Shown in pieces: positions 16,298-24,191 of a stretch of DNA of 51,592 bases (within the stretch, counting starts at the first letter, position 1; every line of letters starts with the position of its first letter). The position numbers were made by a program, and so were the translations under genes. The stretch comes from Halorubrum xinjiangense (GTDB taxonomy: Archaea > Halobacteriota > Halobacteria > Halobacteriales > Haloferacaceae), in assembly GCF_900102375.1 (NCBI RefSeq), contig NZ_FNBO01000017.1:1-51592 (forward strand), given 5' to 3'. The notes under the pieces are model-generated. The model made no database searches. It was not told the origin of the DNA and saw only the letters and a program-made list of their open reading frames with translations.

Positions 16298-16944
16298 GGC
16301 CGCGACGGGGAATCGTCGGCTCGGTCGCCCGTCAGCGTCGCGAACGCGAACTCGGTGCTGCTGCCCAGCGGGTCGCTCGCGGTCGTCGTCTCGACGTCGG
16401 CGAATCCCGCCGCGCGGAGCTGGTCGAGCGTGCGCTCGCGGCCGGGCGCGGAGAAGAACATCCGGCCGCCCATCCAGCCGCGCCGGACCGTCTCGAACCG
16501 GCCGCTCGGCAGCGTCAACAGGAGTCGACCGCCGGGGCGGAGGACGCGCGCGAACTCCTCGTAGACGGCGGGGTGGCGCTCGCGCTCGACGTGAAACACC
16601 GCATGGTATGCCGTTATCGCGTCGAAGCGATCGGCCGTGAACGGGAGCGCCGACATCTCGCCGTGGACGAGTCGCGCGTCCGGCACCGTCTCCGCCGCGA
16701 GGTCGAGCCCGCGCCGGGAGACGTCGAGCCCGACGCTGCCCGGCGGGAGGTTTGCGAGGGTCCGCGCGCCGTCGCCGCAGCCGGCGTCGAGGACGAGGGG
16801 GTCGCCGTCGCCGCCTCGTGGGTCGCCCGCCAGCGAGTCGAGCAGGTCGTCGATCAGCGCCGCGTCCGAGCCGTCGGGGTCGCGGCGGGCGGCGTACGTC
16901 TCGGCGACCTCGTCCCACGCGCGACGCACCGCGTTGCGGTCCAT
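16294..16944 (-). CDS. Class I SAM-dependent methyltransferase
   Basis: A 216-residue protein. Motif I is VLDAGCGDGARTL, followed by GLDVSRRGLDLA (motif II), FDAITAYHAVFHV (motif IV) and LRPGGRLLLTLPSG (motif V/VI). The start MDRNAVRRAWDEVAETYAAR is typical of UbiE/tRNA (ALKBH8/Trm9)-type small methyltransferases, and the RFETVRRGWMGGRMFF segment points the same way. It is followed by a coupled 93-residue gene. The substrate (tRNA wobble base or small molecule) cannot be fixed from the sequence. Confidence 0.8.
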   Translation of the reverse strand: MDRNAVRRAWDEVAETYAARRDPDGSDAALIDDLLDSLAGDPRGGDGDPLVLDAGCGDGARTLANLPPGSVGLDVSRRGLDLAAETVPDARLVHGEMSALPFTADRFDAITAYHAVFHVERERHPAVYEEFARVLRPGGRLLLTLPSGRFETVRRGWMGGRMFFSAPGRERTLDQLRAAGFADVETTTASDPLGSSTEFAFATLTGDRADDSPSRP

Positions 16945-17015
16945 ACGGTACGTACGAGCGCGACCGCCATGATTGCTCGGGGGAGCCGGTACCGCGCCGC
17001 GCCTGCGATCGGGAA

Positions 17016-17022
17016 TTTATTA
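17016..17022 (+). promoter_or_regulatory. TATA box for the VOC protein
   Basis: TTTATTA is centred about 26 nt before the ATG at 17045, fitting a leaderless transcript and supporting this start. Confidence 0.5.
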
Positions 17023-17044
17023 CGGCGGGGCGCGACGCCGACGC

Positions 17045-17407
17045 ATGGAGATACTCCACACCTGCCTGAACGTCGCGGACGCCGACCGGACCGCCGACTG
17101 GTACGTCGACGAACTCGGGTTCGAACGGTCGTGGGAGTTTACCATCGACGACACCCGCAACGTGTACGTCGCCGACGACAGCGGCGTCGAGTTCCAGCTG
17201 TCGGACACGGCCGGCGAGGAGCCGAGCGCGGACGGCGACCGCTACGACCACGTCGCCGTCGGCGTCGACGACGTGGACGCGGCGTTCGAGGCCCTCGACC
17301 ACCACGGCGTCGTCGAGGCGCCGACCGACCACCCGGAGGCCGGCGCGCGGGTCGCCTTCGTGAAGGATCCCGACGGCCACGTCGTCGAACTGATCGAACC
17401 GCTCTGA
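17045..17407 (+). CDS. VOC family protein (glyoxalase I-like)
   Basis: A 120-residue protein made of two beta-alpha-beta-beta-beta halves. The first starts MEILHTCLNVADADRTADWY and the second YDHVAVGVDDVDAAFEAL. The conserved metal ligands of glyoxalase I would be His5, Glu55 (in SGVEFQL), His in YDHVAVGV and Glu in GHVVELIEP, and all four are present. This suggests a working lactoylglutathione-lyase-type or related metal enzyme. Haloarchaea use gamma-glutamylcysteine rather than glutathione, so the natural thiol may differ. Confidence 0.85.
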   Translation: MEILHTCLNVADADRTADWYVDELGFERSWEFTIDDTRNVYVADDSGVEFQLSDTAGEEPSADGDRYDHVAVGVDDVDAAFEALDHHGVVEAPTDHPEAGARVAFVKDPDGHVVELIEPL

Positions 17408-17494
17408 GGCGGCTGCGAGGGCGGCGCCGTCGCTATGCGGCACGACGCGCGCGATAGAAAATCGGGGTTCGAGGCGGGGTCGTTCCCGACCGCG

Positions 17495-17671
17495 TCAGTC
17501 GTCGGCCGGGGCGCGCGGCTCCGCCGGGGGCTCGGACTCCTCCGTCTCGCGCGCCGGCTCGTCGACCGCGTCAACGTCGGGGATCTCGTCGGCTTGCTCG
17601 TCCGCCTCCTCGGACCGGTGACGCGCCTGAATCTCCGTCCACGTGCGCGCCTCGTCGTAATGATGGCACAT
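17495..17671 (-). CDS. Small acidic protein with CHH motif
   Basis: A 58-residue ORF beginning MCHHYDEARTWTEIQARHRS, followed by a strongly acidic Glu/Asp/Pro-rich tail. The N-terminal Cys-His-His cluster might bind metal. Start at 17671 is chosen over an ATG five codons upstream. Similar small MCHHY proteins occur in haloarchaea (recollection). A TTTAGTA element lies about 35 nt upstream. Function unknown. Confidence 0.55.
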   Translation of the reverse strand: MCHHYDEARTWTEIQARHRSEEADEQADEIPDVDAVDEPARETEESEPPAEPRAPADD

Positions 17672-17767
17672 GACAACAGGTAACAAGGACTTGAGCGTAC
17701 TAAAGGTTACGCCGATACCGCCGAAATCGAACGTTTAAGCGGTTCTCCCATCGGTGCGTCCGAGTGC

Positions 17768-18215
17768 TTATAAACGGAAGCTGGCCCAGCGAAGTCTTCT
17801 GGATCCACGGCCGCTCACTTATAAATAGTCAAATCCGGATCGACAGAGAACACCACCAAAGCCCCAGCCGGGAGGCGGGCGTACGCTCGCGGTCGTTCGA
17901 AAGGCGCGAAGCGCCTTTCGTGATGACGAGACGCCTCCGGCGTCTCGAACCACGCTCCTCGCTCAGTCGCTACCGCTCCTTCGCTGCGGTGCTTCCGTCG
18001 TCATCAGAACGCTTCGCGTTCTGATTGGCTCACGAGAGCTCTGCTCTCGTGAACGCCTGCGCCCGCCTCCCGGCTGCCCCTTTGATTCCCGCCCCCCACA
18101 GCGACCGCACCTCTCGCCTCCCCAACCTCGCCGCTCACGCCCTCCGGGCGTTCGCGGCATCCCTCGCGCGTGCTGACTCGCGGCCGCCGGGGGCGGCCGC
18201 TCGCAGGCACGCGCC
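17768..18215 (+). repeat. Dispersed structured repeat, copy A
   Basis: The 599-nt gap between two minus-strand genes is filled mainly by this element. TATA boxes lie at 17768-17774 and 17819-17826, and the conserved leader GAACACCACCAAAGCCCCAG follows the second. A 16-bp long-range stem pairs AGCCGGGAGGCGGGCG (17866-17881) with 18060-18075. Between the arms are four perfect hairpins: 17898-17920, 17927-17947, 18005-18023 and 18031-18051. An 8-bp stem encloses the first three (17921-17928 with 17999-18006). The 3' part has a terminal double stem: 18166-18173 with 18207-18214, enclosing 18180-18188 with 18192-18200. Copies B, C and D share the layout. Confidence 0.8.
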
Positions 18216-18270
18216 AATATTTAAAAATCGGTTTAGTGGAGTCAGCGCGGAGGGCGGGGCTCGCGGCCGA

Positions 18271-19323
18271 TTACGCGTCCCCGTGCGGCTTCACCAGCAC
18301 CTTGATCGCCTCGCGCTCGTCCATCATGCGGTACCCCTCGGCGACGTCGTCGAGGCCGACCGACTCGGTGAAGATGGGCGCGGGGTCGAGCGTCCCCTGA
18401 AGCACGTCGTCCATCAGTTCCTCGGCGTACGCGCGGACGGGGGCGACCCCGCCCGCGAGCGTCACGTTGTCGCCGAACATCCCGAACACGTCGAGCCCCT
18501 CGTCTTCGACGCCGTAGGGGACGCCGACGTAGCCGATCGTGCCGCCGGGCCGGACCGCGTCGATGGCGGTGTTCATCGCGCTCGCGGCACCGACGCACTC
18601 CATCACGTGGTTCGGCCCGCCGTAGGTGAGTTCCTGGATCCGCTCGACCGCGGCCTCGCCGCGCTCGGAGACGGTCTCCGTGGCGCCGAACTCCTCGGCG
18701 AGTTCGAGACGGTCCTCATGGTGGCCGACGGCGATGATTCGCTCGGCGCCGAGCCGGCGGGCCGCGAGCACGCCACAGAGCCCGACCGCGCCGTCGCCAA
18801 TGACGGCCACGGTCGAGCCCTCCTCGACGCCCGCGCTGACGGCCGCGTGATGCCCGGTTCCCATCACGTCGGTGAGCGGGAGGAGCGAGCGGAGGGTGTC
18901 CTCGTCGTCGGCGTACCGGTCGGGGACGCGGACGAGGGTACCGTCGGCGTGGGTCGACCGGACGTACTCCCCCTGGCCGCCGCCGTTGTCGCCGCCCCAC
19001 GAGTCGCCGTTCGCACAGGAGGTGTGGAGCCCCTTCCGACAGAACTCGCACTCGCCACAGGAGATCGCGAAGGGGGCGAGCACGCGGTCGCCGGGGGCGA
19101 CACTCGTGACGTCGTCGCCGACCGCCTCGACGATCCCCATCGGCTCGTGGCCGACCGGCGAGCCCGCGTCGCGGTCGCTGTCGCCGCGGTAGAACCAGAG
19201 GTCCGAGCCGCAGACCGCGGTGTGGGTCACGCGGACGATCGCGTCGGTTGGTGCCTCGATCTCGGGCCGAGGTCGCTCTTCCACGTCGATCTCGCCGGGG
19301 CCGTTGAAGACGGCTGCGCGCAT
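18271..19323 (-). CDS. Zinc-dependent alcohol dehydrogenase (MDR family)
   Basis: A 350-residue medium-chain dehydrogenase. The catalytic zinc ligands are in HTAVCGSDLWFY and VGHEPMG. The structural zinc site is CGECEFCRKGLHTSC. The NAD(P) Rossmann motif is VIGDGAVGLCGV. The start MRAAVFNGPGE (19323) is preferred to an ATG eight codons upstream. The enzyme type (threonine, sorbitol or formaldehyde dehydrogenase-like) cannot be told; DLWFYRGDS resembles formaldehyde dehydrogenase-like members. It lies 82 nt downstream of a second alcohol dehydrogenase in the same direction, so the two may share a transcript. Confidence 0.85.
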   Translation of the reverse strand: MRAAVFNGPGEIDVEERPRPEIEAPTDAIVRVTHTAVCGSDLWFYRGDSDRDAGSPVGHEPMGIVEAVGDDVTSVAPGDRVLAPFAISCGECEFCRKGLHTSCANGDSWGGDNGGGQGEYVRSTHADGTLVRVPDRYADDEDTLRSLLPLTDVMGTGHHAAVSAGVEEGSTVAVIGDGAVGLCGVLAARRLGAERIIAVGHHEDRLELAEEFGATETVSERGEAAVERIQELTYGGPNHVMECVGAASAMNTAIDAVRPGGTIGYVGVPYGVEDEGLDVFGMFGDNVTLAGGVAPVRAYAEELMDDVLQGTLDPAPIFTESVGLDDVAEGYRMMDEREAIKVLVKPHGDA

Positions 19324-19405
19324 ACCGCGGCTGCGAGCGGCTCGCACAAAAGCACGGCGGGTCCGGCGATCCGCGGGGACGGGAGCGACCGCTCCGAGGC
19401 GTCGT

Positions 19406-20422
19406 CTACGGCTCCAAGACGACCCGGAAGCGCGCCTCGTTGTCGGCCATCCGGTCGTACGCGTCGGTGACCTCGTCGAGCGCGAACGTCTCGACCTCGG
19501 GCGTGATGTCGCGGAGGGCGCTGAACTCCAGGGTATCCTGCGAGTCGCGAGCGTGACCCGACCCCCATCCCTCGACCGCGCCGCGGGCCCCGACCAGCTG
19601 CTGGGCGTCGACCGACACCGGCTCGCCGGGGATGCCGGCGATTATCACGGAGCCGTCGACCCCGAGCCCGCCCACGACGGACTCGATGGCGTCGCTCGCG
19701 GGCGCGGTCGTGAGGACGACGCTCGCGCCGCCGAGTTCCTGGAGCCGTTTGGCCGGGTCCGCCTCGGCGGCGTTCACGAAGTGGTCGGCCCCGAGATCCC
19801 TCGCGAGCGACTCCTTGTCGGGGCTTCGCGAGACGGCGACCGTCTCGTAGCCGGCGGCGTGGGCGTACTGGACCGCGAGGTGGCCGAGGCCGCCGACGCC
19901 GACGACCGCGACGAGGTCGCCGGCGCGCGCGTCGGAGTTGCGCAGTGCGTTGTAGGTGGTGATCCCGGCGCAGAGCAGCGGCGCGGCGTCGACCGCGTCG
20001 AGGTCGTCGGGGATCGCCGCCAGCGCCTCCGCGGGGACCGTCGTATACTCGGCGTACCCGCCGTCGAAGCTCAGGCCGGTGATCTCTGCGTTCTCGCACT
20101 GGAGGAACTGCCCGCGACGGCACGGCTCGCAGGTGAAGCAGTGCCCCCCGTGCCAGCCCGCGCCGACGCGCTCGCCCGCCTCCCACGCGTCGACGTCGTC
20201 GCCGACCGCGTCGACCGTCCCGGCGATCTCGTGGCCGGGGACGCGCGGGTAGCTCACGCCGGGGTACGACCCATCTACGACGAACTCGTCGCTGCGACAG
20301 ATCCCGCACGCGTCGACGGCGACACGGACCTCGCCGGGGCTTGGCTCGGGGATCTCCCGTTCGACGAGTTCGAACTCGGCACCGGGCTCGGGTACGACCG
20401 CGGCTCGCATGGTGTCCGTCAT
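19406..20422 (-). CDS. Zinc-dependent alcohol dehydrogenase (AdhA-like)
   Basis: A 338-residue medium-chain dehydrogenase. The catalytic zinc ligands are in CGICRSDEFVV and VPGHEIAGTVDAV. The structural zinc site is GGHCFTCEPCRRGQFLQC. The coenzyme motif is VVGVGGLGHLAVQYA, characteristic of the cinnamyl/AdhA-type group. The substrate is probably a primary alcohol or aldehyde; the direction of reaction is unknown. It is closely followed by a second, distinct family member. The start MTDTMRAAVVPEPG could also be the internal Met four residues in. Confidence 0.85.
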   Translation of the reverse strand: MTDTMRAAVVPEPGAEFELVEREIPEPSPGEVRVAVDACGICRSDEFVVDGSYPGVSYPRVPGHEIAGTVDAVGDDVDAWEAGERVGAGWHGGHCFTCEPCRRGQFLQCENAEITGLSFDGGYAEYTTVPAEALAAIPDDLDAVDAAPLLCAGITTYNALRNSDARAGDLVAVVGVGGLGHLAVQYAHAAGYETVAVSRSPDKESLARDLGADHFVNAAEADPAKRLQELGGASVVLTTAPASDAIESVVGGLGVDGSVIIAGIPGEPVSVDAQQLVGARGAVEGWGSGHARDSQDTLEFSALRDITPEVETFALDEVTDAYDRMADNEARFRVVLEP

Positions 20423-20486
20423 CGGTGTACGGTCCGGGAGAGACGGGAAAGAACCTGACGCCGTCGGCAGGGAGGCGGGCGGACGG

Positions 20487-21431
20487 TCACTCCTCGCCCC
20501 GGTCGAGGACGGTCACGTCGTACAGCGACAGCCACCGGTAGCGGCGTCCGCCCCACTCGAACTCGACGCGGAAGAGCGCGTAACACAGCGGCGCGAGGAC
20601 GAGCGCGTACCCCGGCACCGCGAGGAGAAACGTCCAGCGGCGAACGCCGAGCGCCGCGTACGCGGCCGCGGCGACCCCGGTCACCAGCGGGACGGTGAGG
20701 AACGGCGCGAGGAGCGTTCCGAGGAGGACGGCGAGCGACACCAGGATCCTGGACGCGATGCCGCCGGGGTCGAGGTACAGGCCCATCCGGGTCCACCGCA
20801 CCCGTCGGGCCACCGTTCCGCGGAGCGTGCCGTCGACTGGCATCTCGCGGACGAGCGAGCGCGCCGTCTCGATCCCGTCGGCCCGCTCCGCCAGGAGGGC
20901 GTCGTCGCCCACGGTCCGCCGGAGGTCGCCGACGAACGCGTCGAGGTCGATATCGTCGCGCCGGAACGCAATCGTTCCGCCCCAGACGCCCGTGTCGAAG
21001 CGGACGCTCCGCGCGACGCCGATGACGCTTGAGGGCTCCAGCAGCTTGCCGAGGGGGCCCTCGCTGGCCAACACCGGCGCCGTCGAGAGCACGTGCCCGT
21101 CGGGAGTCCGCGCGAGTCGCCGCCGGACGGTGTCCAGCCACCCGTCGCCGTGCTCGAAGTCGGCGTCGGTACACACCAGCCGGTCGTGCGCAGCGCGCGC
21201 CAACCCCGCCGCCAGCGCGTTACACTTCGCCGAACAGTCCGTCGGCTCCCCGGCGACGACGACCGTCGCCGCGCGCTCCGCGGCCGCCTCGACGACGGGG
21301 TCCGTCCGGCGGTCGCAGACAACGAGGAACTCGTCCGCGGGCGTCGTCTGCGCCGCCAGCTCGTCGCAGGCGACGGTCCACTCCCGCGTCGGCAACACGA
21401 CGCTCACCGGCGCCGCCGAGGGGCCAGCCAT
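20487..21431 (-). CDS. Family 2 glycosyltransferase, membrane-bound
   Basis: A 314-residue protein. The GT-A domain begins SVVLPTREWTVACDELAAQT, has an ADFEHGDGW acidic motif (DxD-like region) and EMPVDGTLRGTVARRVRWTR, which resembles the Q/RXXRW motif of ceramide-glucosyltransferase-type enzymes. Three or so C-terminal transmembrane helices follow (ILVSLAVLLGTLLAPFLTV and on). It would transfer a sugar from a nucleotide donor to a lipid acceptor at the membrane. The start at 21431 is chosen because a TATA element lies about 25-30 nt upstream. The acceptor is unknown. Confidence 0.75.
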   Translation of the reverse strand: MAGPSAAPVSVVLPTREWTVACDELAAQTTPADEFLVVCDRRTDPVVEAAAERAATVVVAGEPTDCSAKCNALAAGLARAAHDRLVCTDADFEHGDGWLDTVRRRLARTPDGHVLSTAPVLASEGPLGKLLEPSSVIGVARSVRFDTGVWGGTIAFRRDDIDLDAFVGDLRRTVGDDALLAERADGIETARSLVREMPVDGTLRGTVARRVRWTRMGLYLDPGGIASRILVSLAVLLGTLLAPFLTVPLVTGVAAAAYAALGVRRWTFLLAVPGYALVLAPLCYALFRVEFEWGGRRYRWLSLYDVTVLDRGEE

Positions 21432-21453
21432 CGACGGATCGTCGGATGTCAGA

Positions 21454-21474
21454 ATAATATACCTACCGGTAGGT
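21454..21474 (-). promoter_or_regulatory. Promoter with 14-bp palindrome for the glycosyltransferase
   Basis: On the minus strand a TATA element (TATATTAT, 21454-21461) lies about 27 nt before the ATG at 21431. Directly upstream is the perfect palindrome ACCTACCGGTAGGT (21461-21474), where the BRE would be. Such a site could bind a dimeric repressor and block TFB; this is inference. Confidence 0.5.
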
Positions 21475-21545
21475 CGCGTCACCGGTCGACTCCGTGTCGG
21501 CCTTTACCGGCCGCATAAGCTGACTCTCGCGGCGAAACGCCGCCG

Positions 21546-21554
21546 TTTATAAAA
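21546..21554 (+). promoter_or_regulatory. TATA box for the pilus operon
   Basis: TTTATAAAA is a strong TATA box. It would start transcripts near 21577, about 180 nt before the GTG of the secretion ATPase, so this operon probably has a long leader or a missed upstream start. Confidence 0.55.
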
Positions 21555-21566
21555 TCTGAAACAAGT

Positions 21567-21758
21567 AAGATAGCGGAGAAGAAAACGCTTAACAGACTCA
21601 CCGGGCGTCCCGCAGACGAGGACAATGACGACGAGGCGAGGCGGGCGGCGGCGGCCAAAGTTGTCAAGGAAGCGAGACGGGCAGCAGAGGCCGAAGTTGT
21701 CGAGGAAGCGAGGCAAGCAGCGGAAGCGGAGCGAGTCGACCCGGCGGGGGGCCGAGCC
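21567..21758 (+). other. Open leader with tandem 39-bp repeats upstream of the secretion ATPase
   Basis: The ATPase frame stays open upstream, back to a stop at 21516, and reads DEARRAAAAKVVKEARRAA, then EAEVVEEARQAAEAER, an amphipathic helical style. No ATG, GTG or TTG lies in frame. Another frame holds a 45-codon ORF (21625-21762, basic, two RPKLSRKR units) whose stop overlaps the GTG as GTGA. Both patterns come from a DNA repeat of about 39 bp (GGCCAAAGTTGTCAAGGAAG / GGCCGAAGTTGTCGAGGAAG). Which is translated, if either, cannot be decided. Confidence 0.4.
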
Positions 21759-24191
21759 GTGAGCGACGGCGCGACCCTCCGGATCGTCGACGATCCCGAC
21801 GACGACCCGGGCGGCGCGGTCCCCGCGCCGGTGCCGCCGGACGATCCCGAGGCGTGGTACGCGCCGGACGTCCGGGCGCAGTACGAGGCGGCGCCCGGCG
21901 TCGTCGCGACGATTCGCGAGCGCGACGGCGGCCGGTTCGGCTACGACGTCCGCGAGCCGCCGCTGTCGGCCGCCGACGAGCGGGCGCTCGACCGCGTCCG
22001 CGACCGCTTCTCCGCGGTGCGGCACCGCCGCCCCCTCACCCGGGTCGGGGTCGTCGAGCGCGCCGAGCGGGGGTTCGAGTCGAAGTACGCGCAGGCGATC
22101 GACCGGCTGGTGGACGCGAGCGCGGCCGCGCGCCGCCGTCTCGACTACCACGCGCTGCGGGAGTTCCGGCTGCTCGGCGAGCTCACCCCGGTCGCCTTAG
22201 ACGATCGGATCGAGGTCGCGGACGTGGGCGACGACCGCGAACTGGTCGTCCACACCGAGACGTTCGCGCCGCTGGAGACCGGTATCGACGCCGACGCCGA
22301 CTACGTTGAGCGGGTGGCCGCCGAGCGGCTCGCGCAGTATGCGGTCGAGTTCGCCGGCATCCCGGTCGAAGTGGTCGTCTACCGCGAGCGGCTGCTCGGC
22401 TCCGACGCGTTCGAGACGAAGTACGCCGTGTTAGAGCCGGACCTGCTGCCCGGCGACGAGGCGCTCATCGAGGAGTGCAAGTCGCGCATCTGGGAGACGA
22501 CCGTGAGCGACGTGATCGAGGACCGCGAGTCGTTCGTCGCCGCCCGCGCCCGCCGGTTCCTCTCGCGCCGGCTCACCGCGCGCAACACCCGGGCGTGGCT
22601 CGACGCCGCGGTCCACCGGGCGCGGGCCGCGCTCGCGGACCGGGGGCTCGCCGCGCCGCCGGTCGACTCGCGGTTCGCCCGCGACCGGCTCGACGACCTC
22701 GCGTACTACGTGTTGCGCGACTTCGTCGGCGAGGGAATCCTGACGGTGCCGATCCGCGATCCGCACCTCGAGGACGTGGAGGCGAACCGCGTCGGCGAGC
22801 GCGTGAAGGTCGTCCCCCGCGCCTCGGTGCTTTCGGGGTCGACGGACGAGGCGGGCGAGGCGGGCGGGTTCGAGGCCGACGACGCCCCCGAGGCCGGCGC
22901 GCGGATCCCGACGAACCTCGCGTTCGAAGCGGAGACGACGTTCGTCGACGTCGTCACGGGGATCGCCGCCCGCGACGGCACGGAGCTGAACGCCTCGACG
23001 CCCTCCGCGAAAGTGAACCTCGAACTCGACGGCGTGCCACAGACGATACGGTGTGCGGTGGCGCTGCCCGTCATCTCGGAGGGCGGGCCGCACGTCTCGA
23101 TACGCAAGCAGCGCGCCGACGCGCTCACGCCGGTCGACCTGATCGAGCGGGGGACACTGTCGGTCGACCTCGTCACGCTGCTGTGGCTGCTGTACGAGCA
23201 CCGCGGCGTCGTCCTTTTCGCGGGGCCGACTGGCGTCGGAAAGACGACGCTTCTCAACGCCCACGCGCCGTTCATCCCCTTCGACGCCCGGCCGGTCTCC
23301 GTCGACGAGGGGTCTCGCGAGGTCCGGCTCCCCCACGAGACGGGCGTCTCGCTCACCACCCGCGACCACGAGGACGCCTACAAGTCGGTCGGCATGGCGG
23401 AGCTGATGACTGAAGCCAATTATCTTAACCCCGACGTGGAGGTGATAGCCGAGATCAACACGCCCGAGAGCTTCGAGACCTTCGCGGAGAGCTTGAACAC
23501 GGGCCACGGCGTGATCGGCACGACGCACGCGGAGGACGTCGAGGCGCTCGCCAACCGCCTGCGCGAGCGCGACCTGCCCGCCCGCCTACTTCGCGAGGTC
23601 GACCTCGTGGTTTTCCCCCGGCAGGTCGACGGCGAGCGGTACGTCTCCCGGGCGATCGAGCCCCTCTCCGAGGCCGCGTACGACGGCCTCGACCCGGAGG
23701 CGAAACGGAGCCCGACCGGCGACCCGAAGCGCGGCGGCGCGGGCGTCGTCGAGGCCGGCGGCGAGTCCGTCCGGTACAACACGGTCGCCTGGCGCGACGG
23801 CGACGGGGCGTTCCGGTTCCCCGGCGCGCCGGGCGGTGACGCGAACGGGGGAGTCTCGAGGGCGAGCGCAGCGGGGGCCGGCGCGACCGGGTCGGGCGAC
23901 TCTCCCGGCGACGGCCGCGCAGGCCCGCGGTTCCGCGTCTTCGATCGGATCGCGAACCGGACCGACCGCGACCGCGAGGCGGTCGCCGCCGAGTTCGAGT
24001 CGAAGCGCCGGTACGTGGAGTACCTCGTGCGCGACGGCGTCGACGACCCCGAGGATCTGTTCGAGTTCCTCGCCGACCTGCGCACCGACGAGGCGGCCAC
24101 CGTCGAGCGCGCCGCCCGGACGATGGACCGCGACGGCGACGGAAGCGACGACCCTAGTCGGGCCGAGTCTGCGGACCGGAGGCGGCCGTGA
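21759..24191 (+). CDS. Type IV pilus/secretion ATPase (PilB/TadA-GspE family)
   Basis: An 810-residue ATPase. Walker A is FAGPTGVGKTTLLN (Lys495). A conserved Asp box follows (SVDEGSREVRLPHETGVSL), then Walker B-like VEVIAEINTPESFETF and the His box TGHGVIGTTHAEDVEAL. The long N-terminal domain is typical of archaeal GspE/PilB proteins, and the C-terminal tail (RFRVFDRIANRTDRDREAVA and on) is seen in haloarchaeal members. It powers assembly of type IV pilus-like filaments at the inner face of the membrane. The next gene, overlapping by 4 nt, is the membrane platform. No pilin or prepilin peptidase gene is adjacent. Confidence 0.9.
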   Translation: MSDGATLRIVDDPDDDPGGAVPAPVPPDDPEAWYAPDVRAQYEAAPGVVATIRERDGGRFGYDVREPPLSAADERALDRVRDRFSAVRHRRPLTRVGVVERAERGFESKYAQAIDRLVDASAAARRRLDYHALREFRLLGELTPVALDDRIEVADVGDDRELVVHTETFAPLETGIDADADYVERVAAERLAQYAVEFAGIPVEVVVYRERLLGSDAFETKYAVLEPDLLPGDEALIEECKSRIWETTVSDVIEDRESFVAARARRFLSRRLTARNTRAWLDAAVHRARAALADRGLAAPPVDSRFARDRLDDLAYYVLRDFVGEGILTVPIRDPHLEDVEANRVGERVKVVPRASVLSGSTDEAGEAGGFEADDAPEAGARIPTNLAFEAETTFVDVVTGIAARDGTELNASTPSAKVNLELDGVPQTIRCAVALPVISEGGPHVSIRKQRADALTPVDLIERGTLSVDLVTLLWLLYEHRGVVLFAGPTGVGKTTLLNAHAPFIPFDARPVSVDEGSREVRLPHETGVSLTTRDHEDAYKSVGMAELMTEANYLNPDVEVIAEINTPESFETFAESLNTGHGVIGTTHAEDVEALANRLRERDLPARLLREVDLVVFPRQVDGERYVSRAIEPLSEAAYDGLDPEAKRSPTGDPKRGGAGVVEAGGESVRYNTVAWRDGDGAFRFPGAPGGDANGGVSRASAAGAGATGSGDSPGDGRAGPRFRVFDRIANRTDRDREAVAAEFESKRRYVEYLVRDGVDDPEDLFEFLADLRTDEAATVERAARTMDRDGDGSDDPSRAESADRRRP

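Noticed and set aside
16299-17443. Extension of the small 16016-16297 gene upstream to a 475-residue ORF
   Set aside because: The extra part is antisense or out of frame to the methyltransferase and VOC genes and is Arg-rich without domain character.
18025-19470. A 481-residue plus-strand frame beginning in repeat copy A
   Set aside because: It mostly lies antisense to a zinc alcohol dehydrogenase and begins inside a non-coding repeat.
21625-21762. A 45-residue basic ORF (two RPKLSRKR units) as a firm gene
   Set aside because: The repeat in DNA makes repeated peptides in any frame, and the alternative frame looks more natural. It is reported only as a possibility.
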